This document shows, in pieces, positions 21,442-32,264 of a stretch of DNA of 64,000 nucleotides. Every line of letters starts with the position of its first letter. Within the stretch, counting starts at the first letter, position 1. Position numbers and translations under genes: made by a program. The notes beneath the pieces were generated by a model. It was not told the origin of the DNA and did not search any database. It worked only from the letters and a program-made list of their open reading frames with translations. Source of the DNA: Cymbomonas tetramitiformis (Eukaryota; Chlorophyta; Pyramimonadophyceae; Pyramimonadales; Pyramimonadaceae); NCBI GenBank assembly GCA_001247695.2, contig LGRX02033455.1, positions 1 through 64,000 on the forward strand, in the 5' to 3' direction.

Positions 21442-22502
21442 CTTGTCATACAGCCCTTGGACTGCAGCTGCCAATCATAAAATAATCTCTGCTCTGATTT
21501 CCTAAATAATCATAGATCGGATGATGTCTTCACAAGATGATGTCATGCCCCAGCACCGTTGGTTGTCTTGGAAATACCTGTGGATTAGCGGTTGACACTT
21601 TCTTTGTCCTCTTACGGCTCTTGGCAACTTGTGACTTGCGGTGAGGCACTTATGACACCTTTCACCTTCTTGATGAGCAGCGGCCTCGCGAATCCAGGGG
21701 TGCTCAGCACACTGGCTTAGCTTGAGCTCTGCATAGCGACTTTTACTCCTGGCTATCCTGGTTAGCAACGAGCCTTCATGGCAACTGTTGGGCTCTTGAT
21801 GAGCAGTGGCTTCACGAATCCAGGGGTGCTCAGCACAATGGCTTAGCTTGAGCTCTGCGTAGTGACTTTTGCTCCTGGTATCTTGGCTAGCAACGAGCTC
21901 TTATGACAACCGTGGCTCCCGATGAAGGCGTGGCTTCGCGAATCAGGGTGCTTTCAGCACGGCTTAGCCTCACTCGAGACCCTTTTTGGACGGATGCGTA
22001 TCCGCATTCACCGCTGATTTGGAGTATCAAGGCATACGTATTACGCCCTTGCGGCTCAAGCGTGACGAGCAACCAGCGGTGGAGTGTGCTCGGCTAGTTT
22101 GACTTGGCTTATTGTGGTGGGTGTCGAGCACGGTTGGTGGTGGAGAGCTTGGGCATTCGCTTCGCATCCCCACAAGGGACGGTGGGGGACTCTTTGTCCG
22201 TGACCTTGTTCCATCAACTTTGTCTGGTCACACGCGTTTCACCCTTCTCCTTGTTCAGAACGGTGTGAATCCAGGGCACTCGTGCACTGGCCTAAACCAC
22301 TGAATTCAGCCTACATTCTACTGGTAAACGAGCTTCACGTTGAGAGAAGGCACAGCTCTTTCGCCCCACTTGTCGCGTATTGACATAGCACTTGACCACG
22401 GAGGGTGAGGCAGAGTTGAGCGCCGCCGCTGTCCAGTCCGCAGAACGGGAGGCATGGCGATTGGCTCGGGAGAGGAGCACTCAGAGGCGAATCACTGGCT
22501 AT

Positions 22503-24604
22503 ATGAGCACAGGGAGGTCGGCTCCAGAATCCAGTCCCCCGACACCTGTATCAGCAGCAGCAGCAGCAGCAGCAAGCGCGGCGCTCAGAGGCGCAACAGC
22601 TTCAGTGCCCCCAGCCAACAATCTTCTGTTTGAACTCGATAGCTTAGAGGATATGGATCATCCTGACAGAGACAGTGATGGACTTGACAAGGTGGACTCG
22701 AAGCTTCGCTACACTGGTGGCAAGAACGAGGATATAGCAGCGTTCATCAGGCGTTTTGTGGAGATGGTGGGAAGAGTACAGCGAGCCCATGAGTCCAGGA
22801 TACGTAGGCACATGAGGTCAGCAGCTTTCCAGGGTCTCAGCGCAGAAGCAAACCGGGCTCTCAAGAATGCTCAGCCAGACTACAGATCATTATGGGATCT
22901 CCTGCCCTCGATTTTGGCAGGAGATGATCATGCCACTTCGATCGCTCATGAGTGGTGGTGCGCTGCGTACGTGAAAAATGGCGTCGTGGCTTCCCACGCG
23001 TTTCACATCCTGAAGGATATCTCTGAGAGGGACTCTTTCCAGGGCTCTGTGCGCTGTGCACTACCCCCTTTCCATGAGATGAAGCCAGGGGAGACATGGG
23101 CAGTCTGCAGAGAGTTTAAAGATGGTGATGCTGATGGTGAAGTGTCTGGAGAATGGGAAGAGGTGGGAACCTCGACCAAGGGCCTCACAGGCGTGGATGG
23201 CACTGAAGATGCTCACTATTTCTGGGTTCTGAGGGCTTTCGTTGCAGAACTTGAGGCCAAGTTTCTGATGAAGGGCACCAAGGAGAAGGAGGACCTGCTG
23301 GTGGCCAAGTCGCAGACCCCTGAGCAAGATGGCCTCGCGTATGTGAAAAGCTGCAGGGGCAGGGAGTCCGCGCTGAACGCTGGCAAAAAGGTGGAGGACG
23401 TCATCGTCAGGCAGGACATCGAGGAGTGCGTCAAGGGGCTGCGCATCAAAGAGTACAAGGAGCGCGTTTCAGAGCAACTGAGAGTCAGCCACCCCGCCCC
23501 CAACAAGGTCACGTGGGAGGACCTGGAGATCATCGTGGAGGTCCAGGACAAGCTGAAGAATGCCGCTGAAGCTTGGGCGCTGACTCTCCACCAGGAGCTC
23601 ACGCGCAGGTCAAGCTGCGTCTACTCCTGCTATGAGGCCAGGCAGCTGGGACTTGACCTCCCCGAGCTGGTGACTGTCATGCGACGCTCCGGTTCTGCCA
23701 GGAGGACTGGAGACAGGCGCAAAGACCACAAGAAGAAGGAGCCGTCCACACCCGCCAGTGATGACGCAAACAAGAAGCCACCAAGGGAGGCTAACAACGC
23801 TGAGAGGGACAAGTCCACCTACAGCAAAGTTCCGCCCCCTGACGCCTCCAACCAAGGACAAGCAGTGCAAGTACTGCTTCACGCGCATGTGGCATACCCC
23901 AGAGCGCTGCTACACTGGATGTCGTGACTCGAACGTGTACCCGGACTTCCACAAAATCCGAAAGAACTCGAAGTACCCGAATGGGGTCAAGAACGCCAAG
24001 TTTCGTGAGTACAACATCGCGCACCGGTTCGACAACCACAAGATGGGCATCATCACCACCGAGGAGTGGCTCAAGTTGCCGGCCGGAGACCAAGCAGCAG
24101 CAGGTGGCAGTCAGTGCTGAGGTGAAGGAGAAGCTCGCTGCGGAGTTGTCAGCTTTACAGGCAGCAGGACCTGTCAAGGGAGGCAAAAGCACATAAGCAC
24201 ATGCGCAATCAGATGCGAGTGAAGACGACGCGGAGTACCACTCCAACTTCAACGAGCGAGAGGAGTACGACGTGAACGAGCACGTGTGCCCCGCTGATGA
24301 AGGGTTGGTTGCCAGCGACCACGATGAGCCACGCCCTGCACCAGAGTTGCAGGCGAGGGCCGCAGTTGCCCTGGGGAACACGCAGAAGATGCAGGGCTTC
24401 CCGGTCAAAACGCCCGAGGAGTTCGATAAGAACGCCCGCCGAGGTGCCCAGAGCTCCCCCTCCAAATCTCTTGAGCAGGAAGTTCCACCTGCTGGCATCT
24501 CACCTGCGCAATTCCACGCGAACATGTTCACAGATTGCTGCGATCTTGCTGGCGCAGCACGCTATAGATCTCCCGAAGGACATCGAGAACCTCCTAGCCC
24601 TTGA
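22503..24604 (+). pseudogene. gag: gag polyprotein, frameshifted
   Basis: Gag forms the virus-like particle and binds RNA. The main frame is open from 22389; the first ATG is at 22503 and it runs to 23927. A poly-Ala tract comes from CAG repeats (22551-22580), followed by a long helical capsid-like region. A zinc knuckle C-x2-C-x5-H-x4-C (CKYCFTRMWHTPERC) begins at 23866, but in the +1 frame, so a frameshift lies at about 23845. Further shifts occur near 24095 and 24540, and a TAA interrupts at 24194. One shift might be programmed, but several in a row indicate decay. Downstream sequence is acidic and Pro/Glu-rich. Confidence 0.75.
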
Positions 24605-24849
24605 GGAGATTGAGGGCAACGAGCCTACGGACACAGTCATACATCCCACCGAGGTCAACGAGCACCAGCTCAAGGACTCACCCGTCACGGCCGTGCAGGA
24701 GGTGGAGAAGGAGGCAGCGACATGTGCAGCGCAGCCGGACGACAAGGAGTTGCCACTGGACGAAATGCCAGATAGACGGGGTGGTCGACAGCTCCACAGC
24801 CTGGTGTGCAGCTGCTGCCTGCGTGAGCGACCTGGGGGTGGTCGACTTC

Positions 24850-25469
24850 AGTGAGCACGGACACGTGCGTGCGGGCACCATGAAGACCCGCGCCTATGAC
24901 GCTTTGAGGAGGAAGATGAAGCAACACCTGACCGAGGAGCAGACTCTGCTGATGGCACAGGTGCAGCCGATATGCAAGCTGGAGAACGCCACTCTCCATG
25001 AGGGCTTGGCGCTGGTGTCCTCCGGGGGTGAGCTGATGATCTACCGGGCCCTTTTCATGGACACTGGTGCCAATTGCAACATCATCTCCATCGCCGTCGT
25101 TAGGCGACTTGGGCTCACGGTCTACGAGGCCAGGTGGCCAGCACTGGAGTCAAGGTCACCAGGTGTGACAACAGCCCCACCAAGTTCACTCATTACTGTC
25201 ACGTGGACGTCATACTGGCAGCGGGCACGCCTCACATGACGCTTCATCGGCTTCATGCCTTCGTGACATTTGAGCCAGACAACACTTGGGATCTGCTGGT
25301 GGGCACCGGGCCGTTGAAGAACTCCCTCGTGATCGACATCAAGCTCGGGAGTGGCGTGACTGTGTCCCATGCGCCCTCAGTCTTGGGCATGGACACCCAG
25401 GTGATTCTTCCCTTGGTGGACATGACGCCACCCAAGCGCCCCAGCAGCGTCAGCAGTCATGAAGACTGA
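24850..25469 (+). pseudogene. Retroviral-type aspartic protease domain, frameshifted
   Basis: The catalytic triad Asp-Thr-Gly is in FMDTGANCNIIS (Asp codon 25060), as in retropepsins that mature Gag-Pol. The frame then shifts near 25135 and continues as TGVKVTRCDNSPTKFTHYCH, and WDLLVGTGPLKNSLVIDI near 25290, where flap and second-strand elements are expected. It ends at 25469. A hAT MITE follows 42 bases later. Residues upstream (24850-25050) are charged and link gag to protease. Confidence 0.7.
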
Positions 25470-25511
25470 CACTGCTGACAGCAGCTTCACCAGAGCCTGG
25501 CGAGCTCACAG

Positions 25512-25800
25512 CAGGGTAGAAGTCTTCCAAAATTCTTTACGGTCCGTAAACTATATATCCGCTGGCCTGCTTTCGGCCAAAACGGTCAAGGAAGAAAAAT
25601 GCCCGCCGCAGGCGCGAAAATTTGAAATTAAGTATGGGGGTTTGATAAAAAGAGGCATTAAATGCCTATATTTTTTGCCAAAGTTTGGCCGGCTCATATT
25701 TTTGTGCGGTCCGGGGGCGAAAGCCCCTTCGGCCCGCTTTCGGCCCGGAGCGAGCTACTGCGGCCCCGGGCCGGCCCGCCACGGTAAGACTTCTACCCTG
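25512..25800 (+). mobile_element. 289-bp hAT MITE, copy 2
   Basis: It has the same termini (CAGGGTAGAAGTCTT) as the copy at 21153-21441 but in the opposite orientation. A different perfect 8-bp duplication, GCTCACAG, flanks it (25504-25511 and 25801-25808). Two independent insertions with different target sites confirm the element's boundaries. Subterminal CGGCCCGC motifs are present. It lies within the Ty3/gypsy element just after the protease. Confidence 0.93.
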
Positions 25801-25808
25801 GCTCACAG

Positions 25809-26398
25809 TAGCACAAAGACTGCGACAACGAGCCCGCTCCTGGAGGTGTCCCATGGACGAGCGCCGGAAGAGTGCGTTGTCATCGCTGACCAGCAGTTGG
25901 CAGGAGGAGTCGGAGTGCATGCTCGGGAGCCTCTGTGCGAACCCGCTCCCTTGGGAAGGCTGCAGAGCAAAGCGTTGGGACAACCGTGCGGACGTCGTCA
26001 GTGGCTCGTACAGGTGGAAGAACCAAAGGTTGTACAGAGACAAGAACGACACCGCTCGGCTGTGCTGCATTGTCAAGCATCACGACCTGGCAGAGAGACC
26101 TTCCCTGGAACATGTCCATGTGGAGTTTGCCCGATGTGGCGAGCAGAAATGGGTGAGGGAAGACCAACTGAGGTCGTGGCCCAACTGGCTGAGCATCGAT
26201 CAGAAGATGTACCAGGACGAGGAGAATGACAAGTGGATGTTCAGGGACAGTTACACCACCCACATACCGTCTAACAAGCAGGATGTCGTCTACCCCAGGC
26301 GGACTGGTCCGATGATCGACAACAGTAAGCTGAGTGAGGATGCTGCAGGACAAGGTGAAGGACAAGGTGAAGGAGCTGCAGAAGTATCCCAGTGGTGA
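25809..26398 (+). pseudogene. Retroelement frame of unknown function after the protease
   Basis: Beyond the MITE the frame that includes WRCPMDERRKSALSSL stays open to 26398, with aromatic-rich stretches (GSYRWKNQRLYRDKN, KWVREDQLRSWPNWLSIDQK, KWMFRDSYTTHIPS) and a charged end. It looks like genuine polyprotein sequence rather than a shadow, but I do not recognise a domain. Short continuations in other frames follow to about 26880 (LVKLESKPIKFYPVDDGFGV), so it too is frameshifted. Confidence 0.4.
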
Positions 26399-26399
26399 G

Positions 26400-27092
26400 G
26401 TCACCGGCATCCTCATGTGGGATTTGAGCAAACGGGTCAGCCCACGCGTTCAGCCCAGTCGGCCACTCGGTACATCGATCGATGCGATCCACGTTAGACC
26501 ATCTTTGCGGTGTACAACGGCAGGCAGCTGGGAGCTTGATTTCCCCAGCGTATGAGAGCCTGGCGTGTGGGAGTATCGGTTGCTCGGTACCCCCTCCGGC
26601 CGGTGGACATGCCCATTTGCTCAGAGACGGTGTACCAGGCGTGGGTGAGGACGGGCAGAATCGGCCACCCTTGGAGAGTTTGGTCAAGCTGGAATCCAAG
26701 CCCATCAAGTTCTACCCGGTTGACGATGGTTTCGGGGTGGCAAGGTCTTCTTGACAATGCGTACGCACGGGAGTACTTGCACTTGGGGAGGCGGGGAAGA
26801 TGCTCCAGCGTGCGACACAAGGGGAGGAGATCGAAATTTGGACGCGATTGGAGCCGATGGTCTGCCGGGCATTTTATCTGACGAGGTTCTGAGGGTTGAA
26901 TATGAGTTTTTGGCCAGTTCGTGAAGCAATTTTGCAAAATGTGACTCGTTTTCGTGGGGTACTTTGGGAGACTTCAGCAAGGCAAAACTGGGTTCGTAAT
27001 CACAATTTTATTTTTAAGCAGGATTTCACTAAAGTGGTAAATATCAAGAATTTTCATTTCAGAAATTTATCCAATACCCTCATAGTTAATGG
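26400..27092. other. Decayed retroelement sequence
   Basis: Frames are broken here. Fragments such as LESKPIKFYPVDDGFGV (about 26690-26745) look protein-like. From about 26900 the sequence becomes A/T-rich and noncoding up to the inverted-repeat element at 27093. Confidence 0.4.
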
Positions 27093-28217
27093 TGTTCCAA
27101 CACACTCGGCTGGTCCATTTCATGGAAGCAACTACTAATGCTGCGGCAAAAACTAGAAACCTAGCTCTTCATCCTTTGGGACCTTCCCGCTTACACGTTC
27201 CCACCTTAACCATAGATGGTCACTTTCTTTTCAGCTATATTTAAATGTGAATATTGGTTAACTTAGTAGAAGAAGCTTTTTGGTGTAGGTGTATAAAAAT
27301 ATGCCTGGATTTGTTAAGCTTGATGGGAACCGCATGACGGAGGTGAAAGGCAATACGCCTATTGCCTCTGGTCATCTGTACACGACACTGGCACGATATT
27401 TGAACAAGCCCAAGTTGGACTACAAGAAGCAAGTGGAGTTGAAGTCGGAAAAGTTGAAGGAGGAAACGGGCATCACCCATCTCACCAACTTCTACTGTGG
27501 CAACGTGCTTGGCCCATTTTCCGTTCAGGAGTGGGATGTGGCCGAGAGCCTGCTGGAGGCAAACATGACGAATCTCGTTAAGGAGGGCAAGTGCAATTAT
27601 ACTCTGAGCAAAGCCTTGGGCATGTACACGGGTAAGCTCTGGAACGAGTTCCATGAATACGGCAAGTCATTTCAGGCCCTTCACTCGCAGAAAGTGTTCA
27701 AGCATTGCTGCTACACTACGGGATGCGTGGCATTGGACAAGATCTGCGAGGCCAACAAGGAAACGCTGGTCGTGGGACAGAACGAAGTCCATTCCTTTGT
27801 GCGAGTACCTGGTGGAACGGTACACAAGTGCCATGGGACAGGTGGTGATGGATCCCTTCATGGGTTCCGGTAGTTGCGGAGTGGCGGCGATTCGGAAGGG
27901 AAGATGCTTCTACGGGTTTGAGCAGAAACAAACCAACTTTTTTGCAGCCCTGTTCCACCTCTCTCATGCTGTGCAGTCTTACGTGGACGGCACTAACGAG
28001 GAGGAATACTCTCCACCGTAGGCCCCGTTGGGTAAGTTGGCTACGTAGATGCAGATGTTCCGTTTAGTACGCACAGATAGCTCACAGGTTAGGTTCATGG
28101 TTAAGGTGGGAACGTGTAAGCGGGAAGGTCCCAAAGGATGAAGAGCTAGGTTTCTGGTTTTTGCCGCAGCATTAGTAGTTGCTTCCATGAAATGGGCCAG
28201 CCGAGTGTGTTGGAACA
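27093..28217. mobile_element. 1.13 kb element with 121-bp terminal inverted repeats carrying a DNA methyltransferase frame
   Basis: The left repeat 27093-27213 and right repeat 28097-28217 are inverted copies of 121 bp with only two mismatches, starting TGTTCCAACACACTCGGC. The methyltransferase ORF (27301-28021) fills the interior. No transposase or clear target duplication was found; AATG lies near both ends but does not fit cleanly. Near-identical arms suggest recent insertion or gene conversion. It sits within the broken Ty3/gypsy element, and the gene it carries belongs to a different methyltransferase family from that element's own. Confidence 0.85.
27301..28021 (+). pseudogene. N6/N4-type DNA methyltransferase-like frame, one frameshift
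   Basis: The first part (27301 to about 27795) reads in one frame and the last part (to 28021) in the next, so one indel lies near 27795. The C-terminal part has the SAM-binding motif DPFMGSGSCGVAAIRKG, then CFYGFEQKQTNFFAA, preceded by EYLVERYTSAMGQ. This is the C-terminal motif I block of the N6_N4 (beta-class) DNA methyltransferases, which methylate adenine N6 or cytosine N4. The expected DPPY motif IV upstream is not clearly visible; GPFSVQEWD (about 27515) may be a changed version. At about 240 residues it is short but complete for the fold. Substrate base unknown. Confidence 0.6.
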
Positions 28218-28245
28218 ATGAACTTGAATGAACTTGATGTAATCT

Positions 28246-30400
28246 ATGATTGTATTAGCCACCGACCGCCCTGCATCAAGAGTCTTGGTGCAGGCCTCGG
28301 GAAGAATTAGCAACGATGGGAAAAAAAATCGGTTGCCTTTTCATGGTTGCACGCGTCATCCTGAAACTCATGAAAGCCAGCAGTCGAATTCGGGCATTTG
28401 TGCATCCCAAAAGGACAACCGTAATGACGCAACCTTCAAAGTGGAGTACATAAGATTCCTCTCATTAAAAGTATGTCCGAAAACGACAAACTCGGGTCCT
28501 CGTTACCTCGTAACCTCGTTACTTGAGTTTGGTGGCCGCAGGTCGCCACCGCCACAGGCTCAGCGCCGGTCACCACCGCCTTCCGCTATTGCCGCAGAGG
28601 CAGGACCTTCCCGCGCGATCGCCGGCCCGTTTCGTGCCAGGTCCCCCGTTCATGAGCAATCAGCTCTTGGCGGGTCGTCAGGGCCACCACAACGCCCCGC
28701 ACCGATGGGGTCGCCAACGCCGTCCCCTCCTTCCGATGCAGGGACGTGGGCGTTTTCACCGCCTCAATCCCCATCTGGAACGCCGCCTCTATCCCCATCT
28801 GGAACGCCACCTCTATCCCCGCCATGCCCCTCTGTGGGCTCAGATTGGCAGGCTGTCGAGGCGGCCACGAGGGTGAGGGAAGCATCCGCCCGATCATCAC
28901 AGACCTGGTTGACCGCTGACCAGGCGAAGGAGTTGCAGTCCCATCATAGCGACGTCACAGTGTTCATGGTGAAGTATGTGGACAGGCGTGATCACCCCGT
29001 CCTGTTTCAGCTGGGCGAGTGTTATGATAGACGAGGGTTGGCTAACCCTCACGATACGAGGTCCCTGGCCAGGGCACATATCTTCCAGGATCCGCTCTCG
29101 GCCCGCATTTGAAAAATATTTCGGCCCGCTTTCGGCCGGGCCGGCCGACATTCGATGCTTACTCGGCCCGCCTTCGGCCAGCCCGGTCACCTTAAATGTG
29201 GCCGAAACCCACTACAGTATATCGTTTTCGGTTCCGATTGCACTGAAAACTGACCGCATATCTACGTTCGATATATAGCATGAAATGGTGGCATTGAACT
29301 CTTCTTCTACAGGTGAAAACAAATTACGGGGCGAATGGATAAGTAAAACGTCGATTGCGACCAGTATACATACGTAGACCGCCCAAGGGCTACGAATGTT
29401 ATCACGGCCCGCTATCGGTCAGTTGGCCCGACTTGAAATCGGGACATTCATGTCATTTTGCGTTACGGCCCGGCAGATAAAAATCGTTCGGCCCTCAATC
29501 GGCCCGGGGTGATTTTTGGGGACCTCTAACGGCCCCGGGCCGGCCAATCCCCATAAGAAATGTGCCCTGTCCCTGGCCGTGTGTCGAGCCGGTACAACAA
29601 GACGATCGCCTGTGCCACGAGTGGTTGGCATCTTCCTCTGGGGGGTCAAACCAAGTCACCAGACTTGCTGGAGGCCGTTAAGCTGGCCTTCGACAATTTG
29701 ATCCAATTTGGTGGTGAAGGTCGACGGGCGCATACCTGTGTGATGATGCTGGGCACGCACATGACTTTCCGGTCCCCGCACGTGCTTCGTTGCAGGGAGA
29801 GTCCAACCGCCAAGCCGGTGTACTACATCTTCGAGGATGACGAACGTGTGATATCTGACAGAGCACATATGAGTCATATCTCATGAACGAGGATCGCAAG
29901 TTCACGCTGCTGAGGTATGTGACCAGTGAAAAAGCCGCTCCGTGGGTGCGACCGGCGCTTGAGCTGCTGGAAAAGTGCCTTCACCCACCTTCTGCGGTCG
30001 GGGCACAAGCACTTCGCGCTCGGGTAGCAGAGAGGCCAGAGCATATGGACAGGGATGAAGAGCACCCTACATATTCTCGTCGACGAGCGCTCGACAGCAA
30101 TGTGCAGCGATTGGGGACGCGCGCTGGCGTTCCTGCGCCCGCTCTTTCCACTGGCCGTGGCGGGGCATCCTCTCGCGTCGTACCCTGGCGTGGAGCACCC
30201 TGGCCGAGCACTGAACTCACCCCACGGTGCATGCCCCGATTATTCTGCCGTTTCCACAAGCAGTGCTTTGACGGTTCGAGTTGAGGCGGTTGAGGCGGCT
30301 GAGGCATTCGAGAACCACACGCAGGAAGCCCGTGCGCGTTTTCATGGGGGTCTCCCGGATGCAGCGGGAGGGCGGCCCTTCTGAACGTACATCGCTGTGG
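28246..30400 (+). pseudogene. Retroelement frames of unknown function between protease and RT
   Basis: An ORF from 28246 is Pro/Ser-rich (repeats of PSGTPPLSP near 28770-28830), then more ordered (TADQAKELQSHHSDVTVFMV, GECYDRRGLANPHDTRS) until a 500-bp hAT MITE interrupts it at 29070. Beyond the MITE protein-like sequence resumes in another frame (SPDLLEAVKLAFDNLIQF, MMLGTHMTFRSPH, YYIFEDDERVI) to 29886, then (29883-30284) LLRYVTSEKAAPWVRPALEL. I do not recognise a domain. Position suggests an extra module of the gypsy polyprotein. Confidence 0.4.
29070..29569. mobile_element. 500-bp hAT MITE, second family
   Basis: The termini are CAGGGCACATATCTT and, at the other end, the complement of CAGGGCACATTTCTT. 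A perfect 8-bp duplication TCCCTGGC flanks it (29062-29069 and 29570-29577). The interior repeats GGCCCG-type motifs, including CGGCCCGCTTTCGGCC, which also occurs in the 289-bp MITEs. The two families may therefore have used the same transposase. There is no internal gene. Confidence 0.92.
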
Positions 30401-30455
30401 CCGCGGGCTGCCAGCACAGGCAGTCCGCATCAGGCCAGGTGTTCTGTGGGCGTCG

Positions 30456-32264
30456 TTGACACTCGCAGGCAGTGCAGTGATTTGGCGATACTTGGGCCAT
30501 GTTTCCATACCCATTGTTGCCATTTGGGCAATGCTAGAGACGTTGCGCTGGCATCTGAGTCAGTGCCCTTTCAAGACTTGGTGGTGGAGCTGTGTTAATT
30601 TTTGCTGGAACACTCTTCAGACGTGGTGGTCAATTGCTCGACGTTATCCTCGCCGTGAGTACTATGGCATCTGGGTGTTTTGGACTCTCGCAGTCGTTTG
30701 GTACGCTGGGGTCCTCTACGTGCACACCACTGGTGTCTACGCCGGCCTACGCTACGTTAATACAAGTGATTGGATGGTGGTGCCCCTCAGAGGGCTAATT
30801 ATTTCCCTGGCGTGGTGGTCACGCAGTGCTGAGGCCATGTTCCTCGTGATCCTCGCCTGGCTTTGGATCTGCGCTTGTCTCCATGATGACAACGTTGCGC
30901 ATCGCGTTTCTCACGCCGCTGACCTCGCCGTGGACGCGCGTGTCAGCCGATCTTCGCAGGGGTGGACTGTCCCGTCCTTGCGCTGCTCCCAAGTCCTCTT
31001 GCTGGGGCGCGTGTCCCTGCCCACTTTGCCCGTCAGGCTTGACAAGCCTCGTTTCGCCGCGCGCTGGGCGCAGCTTCGGCGCAATCTTATGCTGCACCGC
31101 GTCGCGCAGACCGCCTACTTGACTCTTGTCTTCGCGTTCGTGGTCTTTGCTGCCGCTGGCGGAGGTTCTCGCTTAGCGCACGGGGGGTGGAGAATGATGG
31201 CGTGCTTGTTCGCTTCGAACTCGCCGGTGGCCGCAGTGCGGTTCAACAGAATTTTGCGATTTTTTCTGCTCTTGTGCGGGATTTTGTGGGTCGCCAGCAA
31301 GCTGGCAGTGGACATGCCCGTACATGGTGCTATGTCATCCACACGGTTCGCTTGGGGTGCAGCGCCTTGCACTTCCTGGGAGTTCCAGCAGTCGTCGCGG
31401 CAGTGGGAGCCGGGCTGGGAGGCCACCGTCGCGGAACAGGATGAAGTCTTGCCGTACACCGTGTTGGACGAACTCCAGCCTTTGGGCAAGACGACTGTGA
31501 CCAAGGACGAGGCTGCTTGGCTTGACACCGAGCTCAATGCCACGTTTGGAGGCCATCCTGACTTCAAGGAGGAACATCGGGAAGAGATGCGGGCTGTTCT
31601 TCGCAGATGCAAGGGCACCTTCGCCAACACCCCTCACGACTTGACAGGGTACAAGGGCAAGGCAGTGCACAACACGTTCTCAATCCCGTTCAAGGACGAG
31701 TCCAAGGCTGTTTACCAAAAGCCGAGGAAGTACAGCCCAGGCGAGCAGGAGATCATTGACATCCACTGCAAGGAGTTGCTGGAGTATGGCTTCATCGAGC
31801 CTGCAGCCAAGCACTGCAAGCATGCAAGCAACGTCGTGGTGGCTGGCAAGAAGGATCACGAGACTGGTTTGTGGACCCAGACGCGCTTCTGCGTGGATCT
31901 CAGGGGTATCAACCGACACTCTCTCAAGGATAACACCCTGCCACATCGACCAGAGGAGCTTTATCAGAAGGTGGCGAAGGCAAGGTTCAAGACGACGCTG
32001 GATGCCACCAAGGCCTTCCACCAGATTCCCATGGCCACGGAAGAGGACAGGAGTAAGACGGCGTTTTGGTGGAAGAACCAGCTGTACCAGTACAACTCGA
32101 TGCCTTTCGGGGCCGCTGGAGCAACGTCTGCCTTTGTGAGGATCATGGACTATGAGCTGCGTCACCTGCAACCTTACACGGTGGCATATGTCGACGATGT
32201 GGTGGTCTACACTGACTCCACGCCTGAGCAGCATCTGAAGGACGTTGAGGAGGTACTACAGTAA
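30456..32264 (+). CDS. pol: Membrane-spanning segment fused to Ty3/gypsy reverse transcriptase
   Basis: A single 602-codon frame starts after upstream polyprotein sequence (first codon TTG, no convincing start). Residues 1-290 contain about five hydrophobic segments, e.g. YYGIWVFWTLAVVWYAGVLY, MFLVILAWLWICACL, TAYLTLVFAFVVFAAAGGG and RFFLLLCGILWVASKLAV. Residues 300-602 are RT: palm landmarks are FCVDLRGINRHS, LDATKAFHQIP, MPFGAAGATSAF and the catalytic YVDD (32187-32198). A mariner-type MITE interrupts the frame at 32259; RT resumes at 33300. Hydrophobic segments before RT are unusual. Known env-like genes lie after integrase. Confidence 0.75.
   Translation: MTLAGSAVIWRYLGHVSIPIVAIWAMLETLRWHLSQCPFKTWWWSCVNFCWNTLQTWWSIARRYPRREYYGIWVFWTLAVVWYAGVLYVHTTGVYAGLRYVNTSDWMVVPLRGLIISLAWWSRSAEAMFLVILAWLWICACLHDDNVAHRVSHAADLAVDARVSRSSQGWTVPSLRCSQVLLLGRVSLPTLPVRLDKPRFAARWAQLRRNLMLHRVAQTAYLTLVFAFVVFAAAGGGSRLAHGGWRMMACLFASNSPVAAVRFNRILRFFLLLCGILWVASKLAVDMPVHGAMSSTRFAWGAAPCTSWEFQQSSRQWEPGWEATVAEQDEVLPYTVLDELQPLGKTTVTKDEAAWLDTELNATFGGHPDFKEEHREEMRAVLRRCKGTFANTPHDLTGYKGKAVHNTFSIPFKDESKAVYQKPRKYSPGEQEIIDIHCKELLEYGFIEPAAKHCKHASNVVVAGKKDHETGLWTQTRFCVDLRGINRHSLKDNTLPHRPEELYQKVAKARFKTTLDATKAFHQIPMATEEDRSKTAFWWKNQLYQYNSMPFGAAGATSAFVRIMDYELRHLQPYTVAYVDDVVVYTDSTPEQHLKDVEEVLQ

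Noticed and set aside
23830..23850. Programmed +1 frameshift between gag and its zinc knuckle
   Set aside because: No clear slippery sequence stands out, and the same copy has several other shifts and stops, so decay is the simpler explanation.
27088..28220. AATG as target duplication of the methyltransferase-bearing TIR element
   Set aside because: AATG near both ends overlaps the inverted repeat on the right and leaves one unpaired base on the left, so it does not fit a clean duplication.
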